From positions 1-22,953 of the forward strand of contig CAMAYW010000005.1 in assembly GCA_945862475.1 (NCBI GenBank): a stretch of DNA of 22,953 nt, read 5' to 3'. A program made the position numbers and the translations under genes. The stretch's first letter is position 1. Each line of letters begins with the position of its first letter. This document shows positions 7,097 to 14,638 of the stretch, in pieces. Origin of the DNA: Bacteriovorax stolpii. Lineage in GTDB: Bacteria; Bdellovibrionota; Bacteriovoracia; Bacteriovoracales; Bacteriovoracaceae. Under the pieces are notes generated by a model. The model made no database searches and had not been told where the DNA came from. It saw only the letters and a list, made by a program, of their open reading frames with translations.

Positions 7097-7663
7097 TTAC
7101 AATTTTGATTGGGAGATCTGCAGAAATTCGTCAAAACTTTGGAAAAACATAGTCTTATTCCACTCTTGCGGACCCATATACTTCCTTAGTGTCGTCTTAT
7201 CCGACGAGAACACATAAGTTTCTGGGACTCGAGTGGTACCATAAATATCACGGTGAACATTTTTATTATCAATGAGCCACTCAATTGAAGAAGCTGGTAT
7301 GGAAAGAGTTTTAAGGTGCTTCTCTATTTTAAATTTTTCATCATTAACAGCAACCAATAAAAATTTAACATCACTGCGGCCTTCAAATCGCTTTATAAAG
7401 GTTAAAAGCTCAGGAAGTTCAGCTTCGCAAGGGGCGCACCAAGTCCCCCAAAAATGAACAACAAGAAGACCGAGCCTTTCTGAATAAAGCTCATTTGGAT
7501 CAAACGGTTTACCGGCCAAAGTCTCAAACACACCCATTGGGAGTTTATTCAAAATAGAGCTTTCTTTGCTCGCAAGCTGACTTTCAAGTGAGTTTTTTTG
7601 ATAAATTGAGTAGCCGACAGCGGATAAGATGATAAGCCCAATAATGATGATTCGATTTAGCAT
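7097..7663 (-). CDS. TlpA/ResA-like membrane-anchored thioredoxin-fold protein
   Basis: This 188-residue protein begins with one hydrophobic segment (about 4-20) that serves as a signal anchor, placing the rest in the periplasm. The thioredoxin-like domain (about 43-185) has the redox motif WCAPC at 75-79 (Cys76, Cys79) preceded by VVHFWGT, and the cis-Pro loop RVPETY at 145-150. This is the arrangement of TlpA/ResA/CcmG-type reductases, which keep apocytochrome c or other exported thiols reduced. The actual client cannot be told here, because no cytochrome maturation genes are nearby. The ATG lies 2 nt after the U-tract of the rplQ terminator. The only Shine-Dalgarno-like sequence, AGGAAGG, lies in the 3' arm of that hairpin. 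The hydrophobic anchor starts immediately after Met1, so the start is probably right. Confidence 0.87.
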   Translation of the reverse strand: MLNRIIIIGLIILSAVGYSIYQKNSLESQLASKESSILNKLPMGVFETLAGKPFDPNELYSERLGLLVVHFWGTWCAPCEAELPELLTFIKRFEGRSDVKFLLVAVNDEKFKIEKHLKTLSIPASSIEWLIDNKNVHRDIYGTTRVPETYVFSSDKTTLRKYMGPQEWNKTMFFQSFDEFLQISQSKL

Positions 7664-7665
7664 AT

Positions 7666-7701
7666 AAAAAAAAACCTTCCTAGCTTTTAAACTAGGAAGG
7701 T
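7666..7701 (-). terminator. Intrinsic terminator at the end of the ribosomal protein block, after rplQ
   Basis: The 10-bp perfect inverted repeat ACCTTCCTAG / CTAGGAAGGT (7674-7683 and 7692-7701) with an 8-nt loop is followed on the minus strand by nine T residues (7674 down to 7666). It is 24 nt past the rplQ stop and directly abuts the start of the TlpA-like gene. Confidence 0.92.
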
Positions 7702-7725
7702 CTCATAGATGATCAGATTGAAGTA

Positions 7726-8082
7726 TTACTCAACGAATGCAATAAAAGCTTCTTTAGCACCATCTCCAAGACGACCTTCAGAAAGCTTTAAGATACGAGT
7801 ATATCCACCTGGACGCTGCTTAAATTTCGGAGCAACAGTCGTAAACAAGGCAGTTACAGCTTCTTTATTATTAAGTTTTGTAAAAGCAAGACGTCTGTTA
7901 GCAACAGTATCGTTCTTAGCAATTGTAACTAGCTTTTCTACGAAAGGCTTAATCGCTTTTGCTTTTGTTTCAGTAGTTCTAATTTTTCCATGGATGATTA
8001 GTTCCATAGCTAGACCCTGAACAAGTGCTTTTCTGTGTTGAGGTTTTACACCTAATTTGTATTTGTGATTACCATGTCTCAT
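7726..8082 (-). CDS. rplQ: 50S ribosomal protein bL17
   Basis: At 118 residues this is the usual L17 length. It opens with the conserved MRHGNHKYKLGVKPQHRKAL and carries the family signature around IRTTETKAKAI (35-45) and the C-terminal GGYTRILKL (92-100). L17 sits at the exit-tunnel side of the large subunit. It follows rpoA by 21 nt, the standard alpha-operon order, and is the last gene before the terminator at 7666-7701. Confidence 0.98.
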   Translation of the reverse strand: MRHGNHKYKLGVKPQHRKALVQGLAMELIIHGKIRTTETKAKAIKPFVEKLVTIAKNDTVANRRLAFTKLNNKEAVTALFTTVAPKFKQRPGGYTRILKLSEGRLGDGAKEAFIAFVE

Positions 8083-8103
8083 AAAATTCCCCTATAAGAA
8101 CGC

Positions 8104-9126
8104 TTAGTCAGCGTGCTGAACCTGTTTCATAATGTTGTCGACTTTCATACCAAGACCAAGTCCCATTGAAGATAGAATCTCTTTGATTTCGTTAAGAGAC
8201 TTACGTCCAAAGTTCTTAGTTCTAAGCATCTCGCCTTCAGTTTTTGAAACTAGTTCGTAGATGTATTTAATATTAGCGTTCTGCAAACAGTTTGCTGAAC
8301 GAACTGATAACTCAAGTTCTGATACTGGCTTTAAAAGAGCTTCGTTAGCAACTCCACCACTTGAAGCTGTCGCACCAACTGGCTTAACTTCTGTAGGAGC
8401 ATCTTTATCTTCAAAGTTAAGGAATACAGAAAGCTGATCACGTAGGATTTTGGCTGAAATAGCTACAGCATCAACAGGATCGATACCAGCATTCGTCCAA
8501 ACTTCAAGAGTAAGCTTGTCGTAGTCCGTTCTCTTACCAACACGACTGTTAGTAACAGTGTAGTTCACACGGTGAACAGGTGAGAAAAGAGTATCGATAT
8601 AAATCCAGCCCACAGGTAGGTCAAAAGCTTCTTTATTATCAAGAGCTGTAACATAACCTTTACCACGAGCAACTTTTAGCTCCATACGAATTGAACCGCC
8701 TGAAGAAACGTTACAGATTGTATGGTCAGGATTTAATACTTTTACGTGAGTATTTTCTTGGATATCTGAAGCTTTAACTGCACCTTCTGAATTTTTTTCT
8801 AGAACGAGAGTCACTTCTTCTTTATCTATAATTTTGAATCTAATTTCTTTTAAATTAAGGATAATTTCAGAAACTTCTTCTTTAATATTATTGATTGTTC
8901 CAAACTCATGGTCTACACCATCAACCTTCACAGCAACGATACCGGCACCTTGAAGTGATGACAAAAGAACTCTTCTTAAAGAGTTACCAAGAGTAAGACC
9001 ATAACCACGCTCAAGTGGCTTAGCAGTAAACTTACCATAATTTGATTTTAAACCTTCAGTATCTACTTCTAAAGCAGCTGGACGAATCATGCCTGCCCAG
9101 TTTTTACTCATAAATGAATTCATCAT
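8104..9126 (-). CDS. rpoA: DNA-directed RNA polymerase alpha subunit
   Basis: The 340-residue alpha subunit nucleates RNA polymerase assembly and contacts activators and UP elements. The N-terminal assembly domain (about 12-238) includes LERGYGLTLGNSLRRVLLSS (38-57). An Ala/Gly/Pro-containing linker (about 240-262) leads to the C-terminal domain (265-330) with SVRSANCL, where Arg276 matches the E. coli DNA-contacting Arg265, and NFGRKSLNEIK (305-315). Two ATGs are adjacent (9126 and 9123). The second is better spaced from AGGAG, so the true protein may be 339 residues. It directly follows rpsK; rpsD, which usually lies between them, is missing. Confidence 0.98.
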   Translation of the reverse strand: MMNSFMSKNWAGMIRPAALEVDTEGLKSNYGKFTAKPLERGYGLTLGNSLRRVLLSSLQGAGIVAVKVDGVDHEFGTINNIKEEVSEIILNLKEIRFKIIDKEEVTLVLEKNSEGAVKASDIQENTHVKVLNPDHTICNVSSGGSIRMELKVARGKGYVTALDNKEAFDLPVGWIYIDTLFSPVHRVNYTVTNSRVGKRTDYDKLTLEVWTNAGIDPVDAVAISAKILRDQLSVFLNFEDKDAPTEVKPVGATASSGGVANEALLKPVSELELSVRSANCLQNANIKYIYELVSKTEGEMLRTKNFGRKSLNEIKEILSSMGLGLGMKVDNIMKQVQHAD

Positions 9127-9171
9127 AACTCCTAATAACTAACGGTGAAACGAAAGACAGAATGACTACGC

Positions 9172-9609
9172 TTAAACTCTTCTTCTCTTTGGAGCGCGAC
9201 AACCATTGTGAGGCATTGGGCTCATATCGGCAACAGAAGTAATTCTAAGACCTGCAGCCAAAAGAGCACGTATAGCGTTTTCACGGCCAGCTCCCGGACC
9301 TTTAACTTTAACGTCAACTGATGAAAGTCCATGCTCGGCAGCTTTCTTTGCAGCTTCTTGAGAAGCAACTTGAGCAGCAAACGGAGTAGATTTTTTTGAT
9401 CCACGGAAACCTAAGCCACCAGCAGAAGCCCATACGACAGCATTTCCATCAGCGTCACTAATTGTGACGATAGTGTTATTGAATGAAGCGTGAATGTGAC
9501 AAACGCCGTGATTTAAATTTTTGCGTGCTTTTTTCTTTCCACCCTTAGCTCCGCCAGTAGCAGAACCAGTAGACATACCAGAAGCTTTTTGTGCATTAGT
9601 TATAGCCAT
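9172..9609 (-). CDS. rpsK: 30S ribosomal protein uS11
   Basis: At 145 residues it is about 15 longer than the E. coli protein. The extra part is a low-complexity N-terminus rich in Gly, Ala, Ser and Lys (about 1-28), ending at the conserved NLNHGVCHIHASFNNTIVTI core. The C-terminus PHNGCRAPKRRRV matches the family except for Ala in place of the usual first Pro of PP. S11 lies on the platform of the small subunit near the E site. The ATG at 9609 follows TAGGA, and an internal Met12 lacks a ribosome binding site, so the extension is probably translated. rpsM is 16 nt upstream. Confidence 0.97.
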   Translation of the reverse strand: MAITNAQKASGMSTGSATGGAKGGKKKARKNLNHGVCHIHASFNNTIVTISDADGNAVVWASAGGLGFRGSKKSTPFAAQVASQEAAKKAAEHGLSSVDVKVKGPGAGRENAIRALLAAGLRITSVADMSPMPHNGCRAPKRRRV

Positions 9610-9625
9610 ATATTCCTACCTTAAA

Positions 9626-10006
9626 TTATTTCATTGCCTTAATTGATTTCTTACCTGCAATCGCAACAGCAGGACCTTTACGAGTGCGTGCATTCGTATG
9701 TGTACGCTGACCACGAACCGGTAAACCCTTGCGGTGACGGATACCGCGGTAGCATCCTAAATCTTTAAGACGCTTAATATTCAATGCGATTTCACGACGA
9801 AGGTCACCCTCTACAGTGTACTCATCAAGGGCAGCTCGAATTTGCTGAACTTCTTCCTCTGTGATTTCGTTTGAACTTTTGTCAGCACTAATTCCAACTT
9901 TCGCCAGAACGTCTGCTGCTACTTTTGGGCCTACACCATAGATTGCTCTAAGTGCAACGCTCATTTTTTTATTTCTTGGTAAGTCTACACCTAATAAACG
10001 TGCCAT
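9626..10006 (-). CDS. rpsM: 30S ribosomal protein uS13
   Basis: At 126 residues it is full length. It begins MARLLGVDLPRNKK, has the H2TH region AIYGVGPKVAADVL (21-34), and carries the signature RRE...LGCYRGIRHRKGLPVRGQ (70-100) with the basic tail TNARTRKG. S13 sits in the head of the small subunit and contacts P-site tRNA and the subunit bridge. rpmJ lies 12 nt upstream. Confidence 0.98.
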   Translation of the reverse strand: MARLLGVDLPRNKKMSVALRAIYGVGPKVAADVLAKVGISADKSSNEITEEEVQQIRAALDEYTVEGDLRREIALNIKRLKDLGCYRGIRHRKGLPVRGQRTHTNARTRKGPAVAIAGKKSIKAMK

Positions 10007-10018
10007 ATATTTCCCCTA

Positions 10019-10135
10019 CTAGCCTTGTTTTTGCTTATGTTTTGGATTTACTTTACAGATTACTCTTAAAACGCCTTGGCGTTTTACTACTTTACAGTCT
10101 TTACAGATCGGCTTTACAGATGAACGTACTTTCAT
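10019..10135 (-). CDS. rpmJ: 50S ribosomal protein bL36
   Basis: This 38-codon gene was read directly from the sequence. It starts MKVRSSVKPICKDCKVV and ends VNPKHKQKQG. The zinc ligands Cys11, Cys14, Cys27 and His33 are all present, so it is the zinc-binding form of L36. The start lies 2 nt after the infA stop, with AGGG inside the end of infA as ribosome binding site. The infA-rpmJ-rpsM order is standard. Confidence 0.96.
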   Translation of the reverse strand: MKVRSSVKPICKDCKVVKRQGVLRVICKVNPKHKQKQG

Positions 10136-10137
10136 AA

Positions 10138-10362
10138 TTAACCCTTGCTTCTAAAAATGATTCGACCCTTATCTAGGTCATATTTACTAATCTCGATCAC
10201 AACCTTATCCCCAGGAAGGATCTTGATAAAATTCATTCTCATCTTTCCACTAATATGCGCGAGAACTACGTGCCCATTAGGGAGTTTTACTCTAAAACGT
10301 GTGTTAGGTAAAAGTTCTAAAACTTCCCCTTCAACTTCAATTGTGTCAGTTGACTCAGCCAT
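10138..10362 (-). CDS. infA: Translation initiation factor IF-1
   Basis: This 74-residue single S1/OB-fold protein contains the hallmark stretches EVLELLPNTRFRVKLPNGH (13-31), ISGKMRMN (38-45) and KGRIIFRS. It binds the A site of the small subunit during initiation with IF-2 and IF-3. The ATG at 10362 follows AGGACGGG. A 71-bp gap separates it from adk and holds a promoter candidate, so it probably begins a separate alpha-operon transcript (infA to rplQ). Confidence 0.98.
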   Translation of the reverse strand: MAESTDTIEVEGEVLELLPNTRFRVKLPNGHVVLAHISGKMRMNFIKILPGDKVVIEISKYDLDKGRIIFRSKG

Positions 10363-10385
10363 GCCCGTCCTAAAAAGTAAGTGAC

Positions 10386-10414
10386 CTTATATAAAAATAA
10401 AAACTATAAGACAA
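10386..10414 (-). promoter_or_regulatory. Candidate sigma-70 promoter of infA-rpmJ-rpsM-rpsK-rpoA-rplQ
   Basis: On the minus strand TTGTCT (10409-10414) and TATAAG (10386-10391) are 17 bp apart (4/6 and 5/6). An alternative overlapping -10, TATAGT, lies just upstream with TTTCAG as -35. The gap (10363-10433) is very AT-rich, has no hairpin terminator after adk, and would give a leader of about 17 nt. Confidence 0.5.
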
Positions 10415-10433
10415 TAATTTTAATTCTGAAACG

Positions 10434-11069
10434 TCACACTTTTGACGAAATCTTATTAAAGATTGCGTCAACTTCAGCTTCAGCATCAACCTTCATCAAA
10501 CGACCAAGATCTTGGTAGTACTTAAGGACAGGGTTTATGGTCTCCGTAAAGACCTTGAGGCGGTTTTTTATCACCTCTTCCTTGTCGTCCGCTCTTTGTA
10601 CGAGATCGGTACCACCGCATTGATCGCATTGGCCCATTACCTTAGGCTTTTTCGAAATCAGGTTATATATTGCTCCACAGGTCTTACATGTCCTGCGGTT
10701 GGTTAGTCTTTCAACTAACTTTTCCATATTAATATCAAAATATACTGCCGTTGAGGCTGACCCCTTAAGAACTTCTAGATCAAGGGTTTCAGCTTGAGCA
10801 ATATTTCTTGGGTAGCCATCAAAAATATATTGTGACTCTGTCAGGTTAACGTTTGCCTGAAGAAGTCTTATGACAAGCTCATCAGAAACAAGCTTGCCCT
10901 CATCCATCACTTTTTTAACTTCTAGCCCAAGAGGAGATTGCTTAGCAATTTCTGATCGAAGTAAATCACCAGTAGAGATATGTTTAAAAGCTCTATCTGA
11001 AACGAATTTACTAGCTTGTGTCCCCTTACCAGATCCCGGTGCACCTATAAATATGAGGTGAGATTTCAT
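10434..11069 (-). CDS. adk: Adenylate kinase, zinc-LID type
   Basis: This enzyme interconverts ATP + AMP and 2 ADP. At 211 residues it has the P-loop GAPGSGKGT (9-17), the AMP-binding STGDLLR (32-38) and DGYPRN (84-89, usually DGFPRT), and the LID domain (about 121-160). The LID carries four Cys (128, 131, 148, 151) in two CxxC pairs, as in zinc-binding adenylate kinases. Its ATG overlaps the secY stop by one base (TAATG), implying translational coupling. No map gene follows, unlike in many genomes. Confidence 0.97.
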   Translation of the reverse strand: MKSHLIFIGAPGSGKGTQASKFVSDRAFKHISTGDLLRSEIAKQSPLGLEVKKVMDEGKLVSDELVIRLLQANVNLTESQYIFDGYPRNIAQAETLDLEVLKGSASTAVYFDINMEKLVERLTNRRTCKTCGAIYNLISKKPKVMGQCDQCGGTDLVQRADDKEEVIKNRLKVFTETINPVLKYYQDLGRLMKVDAEAEVDAIFNKISSKV

Positions 11070-12388
11070 TAAAACCTTTTTGCACCAGAGTATTTGCCCT
11101 TAACCTTGTAAGCAGTATCTAGTCTTTGAGAGATCATAAATCCCTCAGCCTGTGCCATAGTATCTATGGCAACTCCAACAAGAATTAAGAGAGATGTTCC
11201 ACCAAAATAAAATGGAACTTTTGCATAATTAAAAAGTATCGCAGGCATAATACAAATCGCTGCTACATAGATCGCACCAACGAGAGTAAGACGACTTATG
11301 ACCTGATTTAAAAAATCTGCTGTTTGCTCTCCAGGCCTAATCCCTGGAATGAAACCACCATTTTTCTTTAATGATTCAGACACATCGTCTGTTTTGAACT
11401 GAATGGTAGAATAGAAATAAGCAAAGAAAATAATTAATCCAATAAAGACACAGTTATAGAGCATCTTACCAGGATAAAAAAGCTGTTCAATATTCGTAAA
11501 GTAAACCTTCAGAGGGCTCTCTTGAGGAATGAACTGAGAAATTGTTGTAGGAAAACCCAACAAAGCACTCGCAAAAATTGGTGGCATAACACCAGAAATG
11601 TTTACCTTAATAGGTAAATGAGAAGACTGACCACCGAACACTCTATTATTCACTACTCTCTTAGCATACTGAACAGGAACTTTTCTAAACGCTCTTTCAA
11701 CAAAAATAATGAACCAGAATGAAACCAACATGATCGCAATAACAATCAAGAGATTTAATACGCTCATTTCTCCATTCTGAAGTAGATTAAATGTGTCTCT
11801 CATACCAGTTGGTATTCCCGCAGCGATACCAGCAAAAATAACAAGAGAAATGCCATTTCCAATTCCACGCTCAGTAATTTGCTCACCAAGCCACATAACA
11901 AACATAGTACCAGCTGTTAAGCTAATTACTGTTAATAGACGAAAGCTCATGCCTGGATCAATAACCACAGGAAGACCGTTTGGAGACTTTATGTTCTCAA
12001 GACCAACAGCTAGACCATAACCCTGAAAGAAACACAAAAGTACGGTTGCATACCTAGTATATTGTGAAATTTTCTTATGACCATCTGGCTCTTTTTGCAA
12101 TTCTCCGAGAGCAGGAATTGAATAAGATAGAAGACTAAAAATAATCGATGAGGTGATATAAGGCATGATTCCCAGTGCAAGAACTGAAAATCTTTCTAGG
12201 GCACCACCAGAGAAGGTGTTAAACACGCTAAACAGTGAGCCTTTCATTCCATCAAAGAAGGAAGAAAGGGCGGCACCATCAACTCCCGGAGTCGGGACCT
12301 GAGTTGCTACCCTGTATATTCCTAACATTAGAATAGTAAAGAAAACTCGTTTTTTTAGCTCTTCGAGCTTAGAAACATTCGATGACAT
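11069..12388 (-). CDS. secY: Protein translocase subunit SecY
   Basis: This 439-residue channel-forming subunit of the SecYEG complex sits in the inner membrane. Ten hydrophobic segments can be placed at roughly 14-30, 66-92, 112-133, 148-169, 177-197, 208-231, 262-283, 308-328, 365-388 and 391-412. Conserved elements include ALGIMPYITSSII (71-83, the second membrane segment), GIGNGISL (175-182), the basic cytosolic loop AKRVVNNR...SSHLPIKVN (242-263), and GGFIPGIRPG (344-353). It follows rplO by 17 nt in the standard spc order. Confidence 0.98.
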   Translation of the reverse strand: MSSNVSKLEELKKRVFFTILMLGIYRVATQVPTPGVDGAALSSFFDGMKGSLFSVFNTFSGGALERFSVLALGIMPYITSSIIFSLLSYSIPALGELQKEPDGHKKISQYTRYATVLLCFFQGYGLAVGLENIKSPNGLPVVIDPGMSFRLLTVISLTAGTMFVMWLGEQITERGIGNGISLVIFAGIAAGIPTGMRDTFNLLQNGEMSVLNLLIVIAIMLVSFWFIIFVERAFRKVPVQYAKRVVNNRVFGGQSSHLPIKVNISGVMPPIFASALLGFPTTISQFIPQESPLKVYFTNIEQLFYPGKMLYNCVFIGLIIFFAYFYSTIQFKTDDVSESLKKNGGFIPGIRPGEQTADFLNQVISRLTLVGAIYVAAICIMPAILFNYAKVPFYFGGTSLLILVGVAIDTMAQAEGFMISQRLDTAYKVKGKYSGAKRF

Positions 12389-12405
12389 CCCTGTATCCTT
12401 CTTAA

Positions 12406-12861
12406 TTAGGCATTCTCAACTTTGCCGCCAGCTTTTTTAATCAATTCTAAAGCTTTAGCAGAGAACTTTTCAATGCCTTTAAAGGTAAGTGGCTTATTAA
12501 ATTCACCCTTTGCCAAAATCTTGATTGGCATAGACTTGTTAATACCGCTTAGAAGGCCTTTATCTACAAGTGTTTCACGAGTAACAACTTCTTTATCAAA
12601 TTTTGAAGCAAGTTTTTCTAAGTTTAAAACCGCGTATTCAGTTTTGAAAGCTGCGTTAGAGAAACCGACTTTTGGTAAACGTCTGTAAAGCGGCATTTGA
12701 CCACCTTCGAAACCAATACGAATTCCTCCGCCAGTCCGAGCTTTTTGTCCTTTGTGACCTTTACCGGCCTGAGTACCCTGACCAGATCCTTGACCGCGGC
12801 CTATACGTTTGATGTTCTTGTGAGCACCTTTCGTACTTTTTAATGTTCTAAGAGTTAACAT
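12406..12861 (-). CDS. rplO: 50S ribosomal protein uL15
   Basis: At 151 residues from the ATG at 12861, it has the Gly-rich N-terminal extension that threads through the large subunit (GRGQGSGQGTQAGKGHKGQ) and the signature GFEGGQMPLYRRLPK. A TTG two codons upstream (12867) is in frame, but AGAGGT is correctly spaced for the ATG at 12861, which I prefer. It lies between rpmD and secY, as usual. Confidence 0.97.
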   Translation of the reverse strand: MLTLRTLKSTKGAHKNIKRIGRGQGSGQGTQAGKGHKGQKARTGGGIRIGFEGGQMPLYRRLPKVGFSNAAFKTEYAVLNLEKLASKFDKEVVTRETLVDKGLLSGINKSMPIKILAKGEFNKPLTFKGIEKFSAKALELIKKAGGKVENA

Positions 12862-12877
12862 ATTCAACCTCTAATAA

Positions 12878-13057
12878 TTATTTAACGATCTCAAGCCACT
12901 GAATCATTGCTTTAATCATTCCGCGGACAGCTGGAGTATTCTCAAGCGTCTTAGAATGATTAAGCTTTCTCAAGCCAAGGCCTTTAATTGTTGCTTTTTG
13001 TTTATCAGTACAACCAATAACACTTCTTTTAAGTTTAACTGTAATTTGCTTACTCAT
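12878..13057 (-). CDS. rpmD: 50S ribosomal protein uL30
   Basis: This 59-codon gene was read directly from the sequence. The protein begins MSKQITVKLKRSVIGCTDKQ, has the family core TIKGLGLRKLNHSKTLENTP (23-42) and ends VRGMIKAMIQWLEIVK. Length and fold pattern match L30. It fills the gap between rpsE (8 nt) and rplO (16 nt), its expected place in the spc operon. Confidence 0.95.
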   Translation of the reverse strand: MSKQITVKLKRSVIGCTDKQKATIKGLGLRKLNHSKTLENTPAVRGMIKAMIQWLEIVK

Positions 13058-13065
13058 AATTCACC

Positions 13066-13689
13066 TTAAGCTTTTGCAGCTTTAGCCTTCATGCGAAGAC
13101 CTTTAGTGTTTACACCACGAACTGTCGCTACCTCATCTAGAGAGCGAAGATTCTTAAGTGCTTTGAAAGTTGCTTTCACAATATTGTGAGGATTCGATCC
13201 ACGAACTGATTTCGTAAGAACGTTCTTAACTCCAGCAAGCTCCAAAATTGAACGGCATGCACCAGCAGCCTTAATACCTGTACCTTCTCCAGCTGGCTTA
13301 AGGAGGACTTGACCAGCACCAAATAATCCAAGTACTTCGTGAGGAATTGTTCCATTTTCGATAGATACTTTAATCATTCGCTTAGAAGCCTTCATTCCAG
13401 CTTTACGAATAGCATCAGGAACTTCTTTTGCTTTTCCTAAGCCGTAACCAACTTTACCGTTTTTATCGCCAACAACGATAAGTGCAGCAAAAGAGAAACG
13501 GCGACCACCCTTCACAACTTTTGCAACTCTATTCACAGCCACAACTCTTTCCTCAAGATCAGGATTTAAACCATCTTGTGCTGGTTTCTTTTCTTGTTTA
13601 GGAGCACGGTGAGGACGTTTTCCACCCTTCTTCTCGGCTTTACCTTCAGTTTCATTTTCATTTGTTTCAACGTTATTTTCTTCGCTCAT
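13066..13689 (-). CDS. rpsE: 30S ribosomal protein uS5, with a charged N-terminal extension
   Basis: At 207 residues it is about 40 longer than E. coli S5. The first roughly 40 residues are low-complexity, first acidic (Glu/Asn) and then basic (Lys/Arg/Pro), and precede the conserved core from LEERVVAVNRVAKVVKGGRR. The core carries VGYGLGKAKEVPDAIRKA and the C-terminal half with VRGSNPHNIVKATFKALKNL. S5 lies at the decoding-site side and mRNA entry of the small subunit. Extensions of this kind occur in several phyla and probably reach the surface of the subunit. The ATG at 13689 follows AGGGGA. Confidence 0.97.
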   Translation of the reverse strand: MSEENNVETNENETEGKAEKKGGKRPHRAPKQEKKPAQDGLNPDLEERVVAVNRVAKVVKGGRRFSFAALIVVGDKNGKVGYGLGKAKEVPDAIRKAGMKASKRMIKVSIENGTIPHEVLGLFGAGQVLLKPAGEGTGIKAAGACRSILELAGVKNVLTKSVRGSNPHNIVKATFKALKNLRSLDEVATVRGVNTKGLRMKAKAAKA

Positions 13690-13701
13690 ATAATCCCCTA
13701 A

Positions 13702-14076
13702 TTAAATTTGGATGCCGTTTTCACGGATTGAGTCAGCAAGTGTTTTTATTACACCTGTGTACTGCTTGCCGCTTCTGTCAAATACGGCTTTAGTTAGGTT
13801 GTTCTTTTTGAGCGTGGCAGCGATAACTGCACCAACCTTCTTAGCTCCCTCAGCATTTGCATGGTCAGCAGCTTTTGCTTTGCCATACGTTTGCACAGAG
13901 AAAAGTGTCGCCGATTTTACGTCATCAATAGCCTGAACTCTCAAATGCTTGTTGGTTTTAGTAACACACAAACGAGGAGCCTCAGCAGAACCGACAACTT
14001 TCTTTCTTATTGAAAGTTTGCGGCGATATTCTTTTGCCTTAGTTTCATTTTTAATTTTTGCAGTATTTTTTCTCAT
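13702..14076 (-). CDS. rplR: 50S ribosomal protein uL18
   Basis: This 124-residue 5S rRNA-binding protein has the expected basic N-terminus with RRKLSIRKKVVGSAEAPRL, then NKHLRVQAIDD and the C-terminal VFDRSGKQYTGVIKTLADSIRENG. It works with L5 in the central protuberance. It lies between rplF and rpsE in the standard order, with gaps of about 10 nt on each side. Confidence 0.98.
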   Translation of the reverse strand: MRKNTAKIKNETKAKEYRRKLSIRKKVVGSAEAPRLCVTKTNKHLRVQAIDDVKSATLFSVQTYGKAKAADHANAEGAKKVGAVIAATLKKNNLTKAVFDRSGKQYTGVIKTLADSIRENGIQI

Positions 14077-14086
14077 AACTCACCTA

Positions 14087-14626
14087 TTATTTTTTAGCAC
14101 CTGTTTTACCAGCTTTTCTGATGATTGTTTCATCAGTGTACTTCAAGCCTTTGCCTTTATAAGGTTCTGGCTCTCTGTACGAGCGGACTTGAGCAGCAAC
14201 GAAACCTACAAGCTCTTTATCACAGCCATGGATTTCGATCACGTTCTTGACTACCTTTGCTTCAATTCCATTTGGAAGCTTGTATTCAATAGCATGGGAA
14301 TAACCAAGGTTAAGTGTTAAAGTGCTACCTGAAACAGCAGCCTTGTAACCAACTCCGTTAAACTCAAGAGATTTTACGAAACCGGTTGTTACACCAGTAA
14401 CCATGTTTCCAAGGAGGGTTCTTGACATACCCCAAAGTGCACGAGCCGTAGTGGTCGTGTTTACTGGAGATACATTAAGCACCTTATCAGCCTTCTCAAT
14501 TTTTACATCTTTGTGAAAATTGTAAGTTAGCTGACCCTTAGGGCCTTTAACGTCAACGGATGATCCGTTAACTTTCACTTCTACTTTATCAGGAATGCCA
14601 ATTGGCTTTTTACCTATACGTGACAT
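14087..14626 (-). CDS. rplF: 50S ribosomal protein uL6
   Basis: At 179 residues it has the two tandem L6 folds, starting MSRIGKKPIGIPDKVEV. The C-terminal signature runs EPEPYKGKGLKYTDETIIRK, near the sarcin-ricin loop contact. It lies 12 nt from rpsH and 10 nt from rplR. Confidence 0.98.
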   Translation of the reverse strand: MSRIGKKPIGIPDKVEVKVNGSSVDVKGPKGQLTYNFHKDVKIEKADKVLNVSPVNTTTTARALWGMSRTLLGNMVTGVTTGFVKSLEFNGVGYKAAVSGSTLTLNLGYSHAIEYKLPNGIEAKVVKNVIEIHGCDKELVGFVAAQVRSYREPEPYKGKGLKYTDETIIRKAGKTGAKK

Positions 14627-14638
14627 AAGTTGCTCCGA

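Noticed and set aside
1..7725. Sigma-54 (-24/-12) target promoters for the activator encoded here
   Set aside because: Looking by eye upstream of the neighbouring genes, I found no convincing GG-N10-GC element; a matrix scan was not possible.
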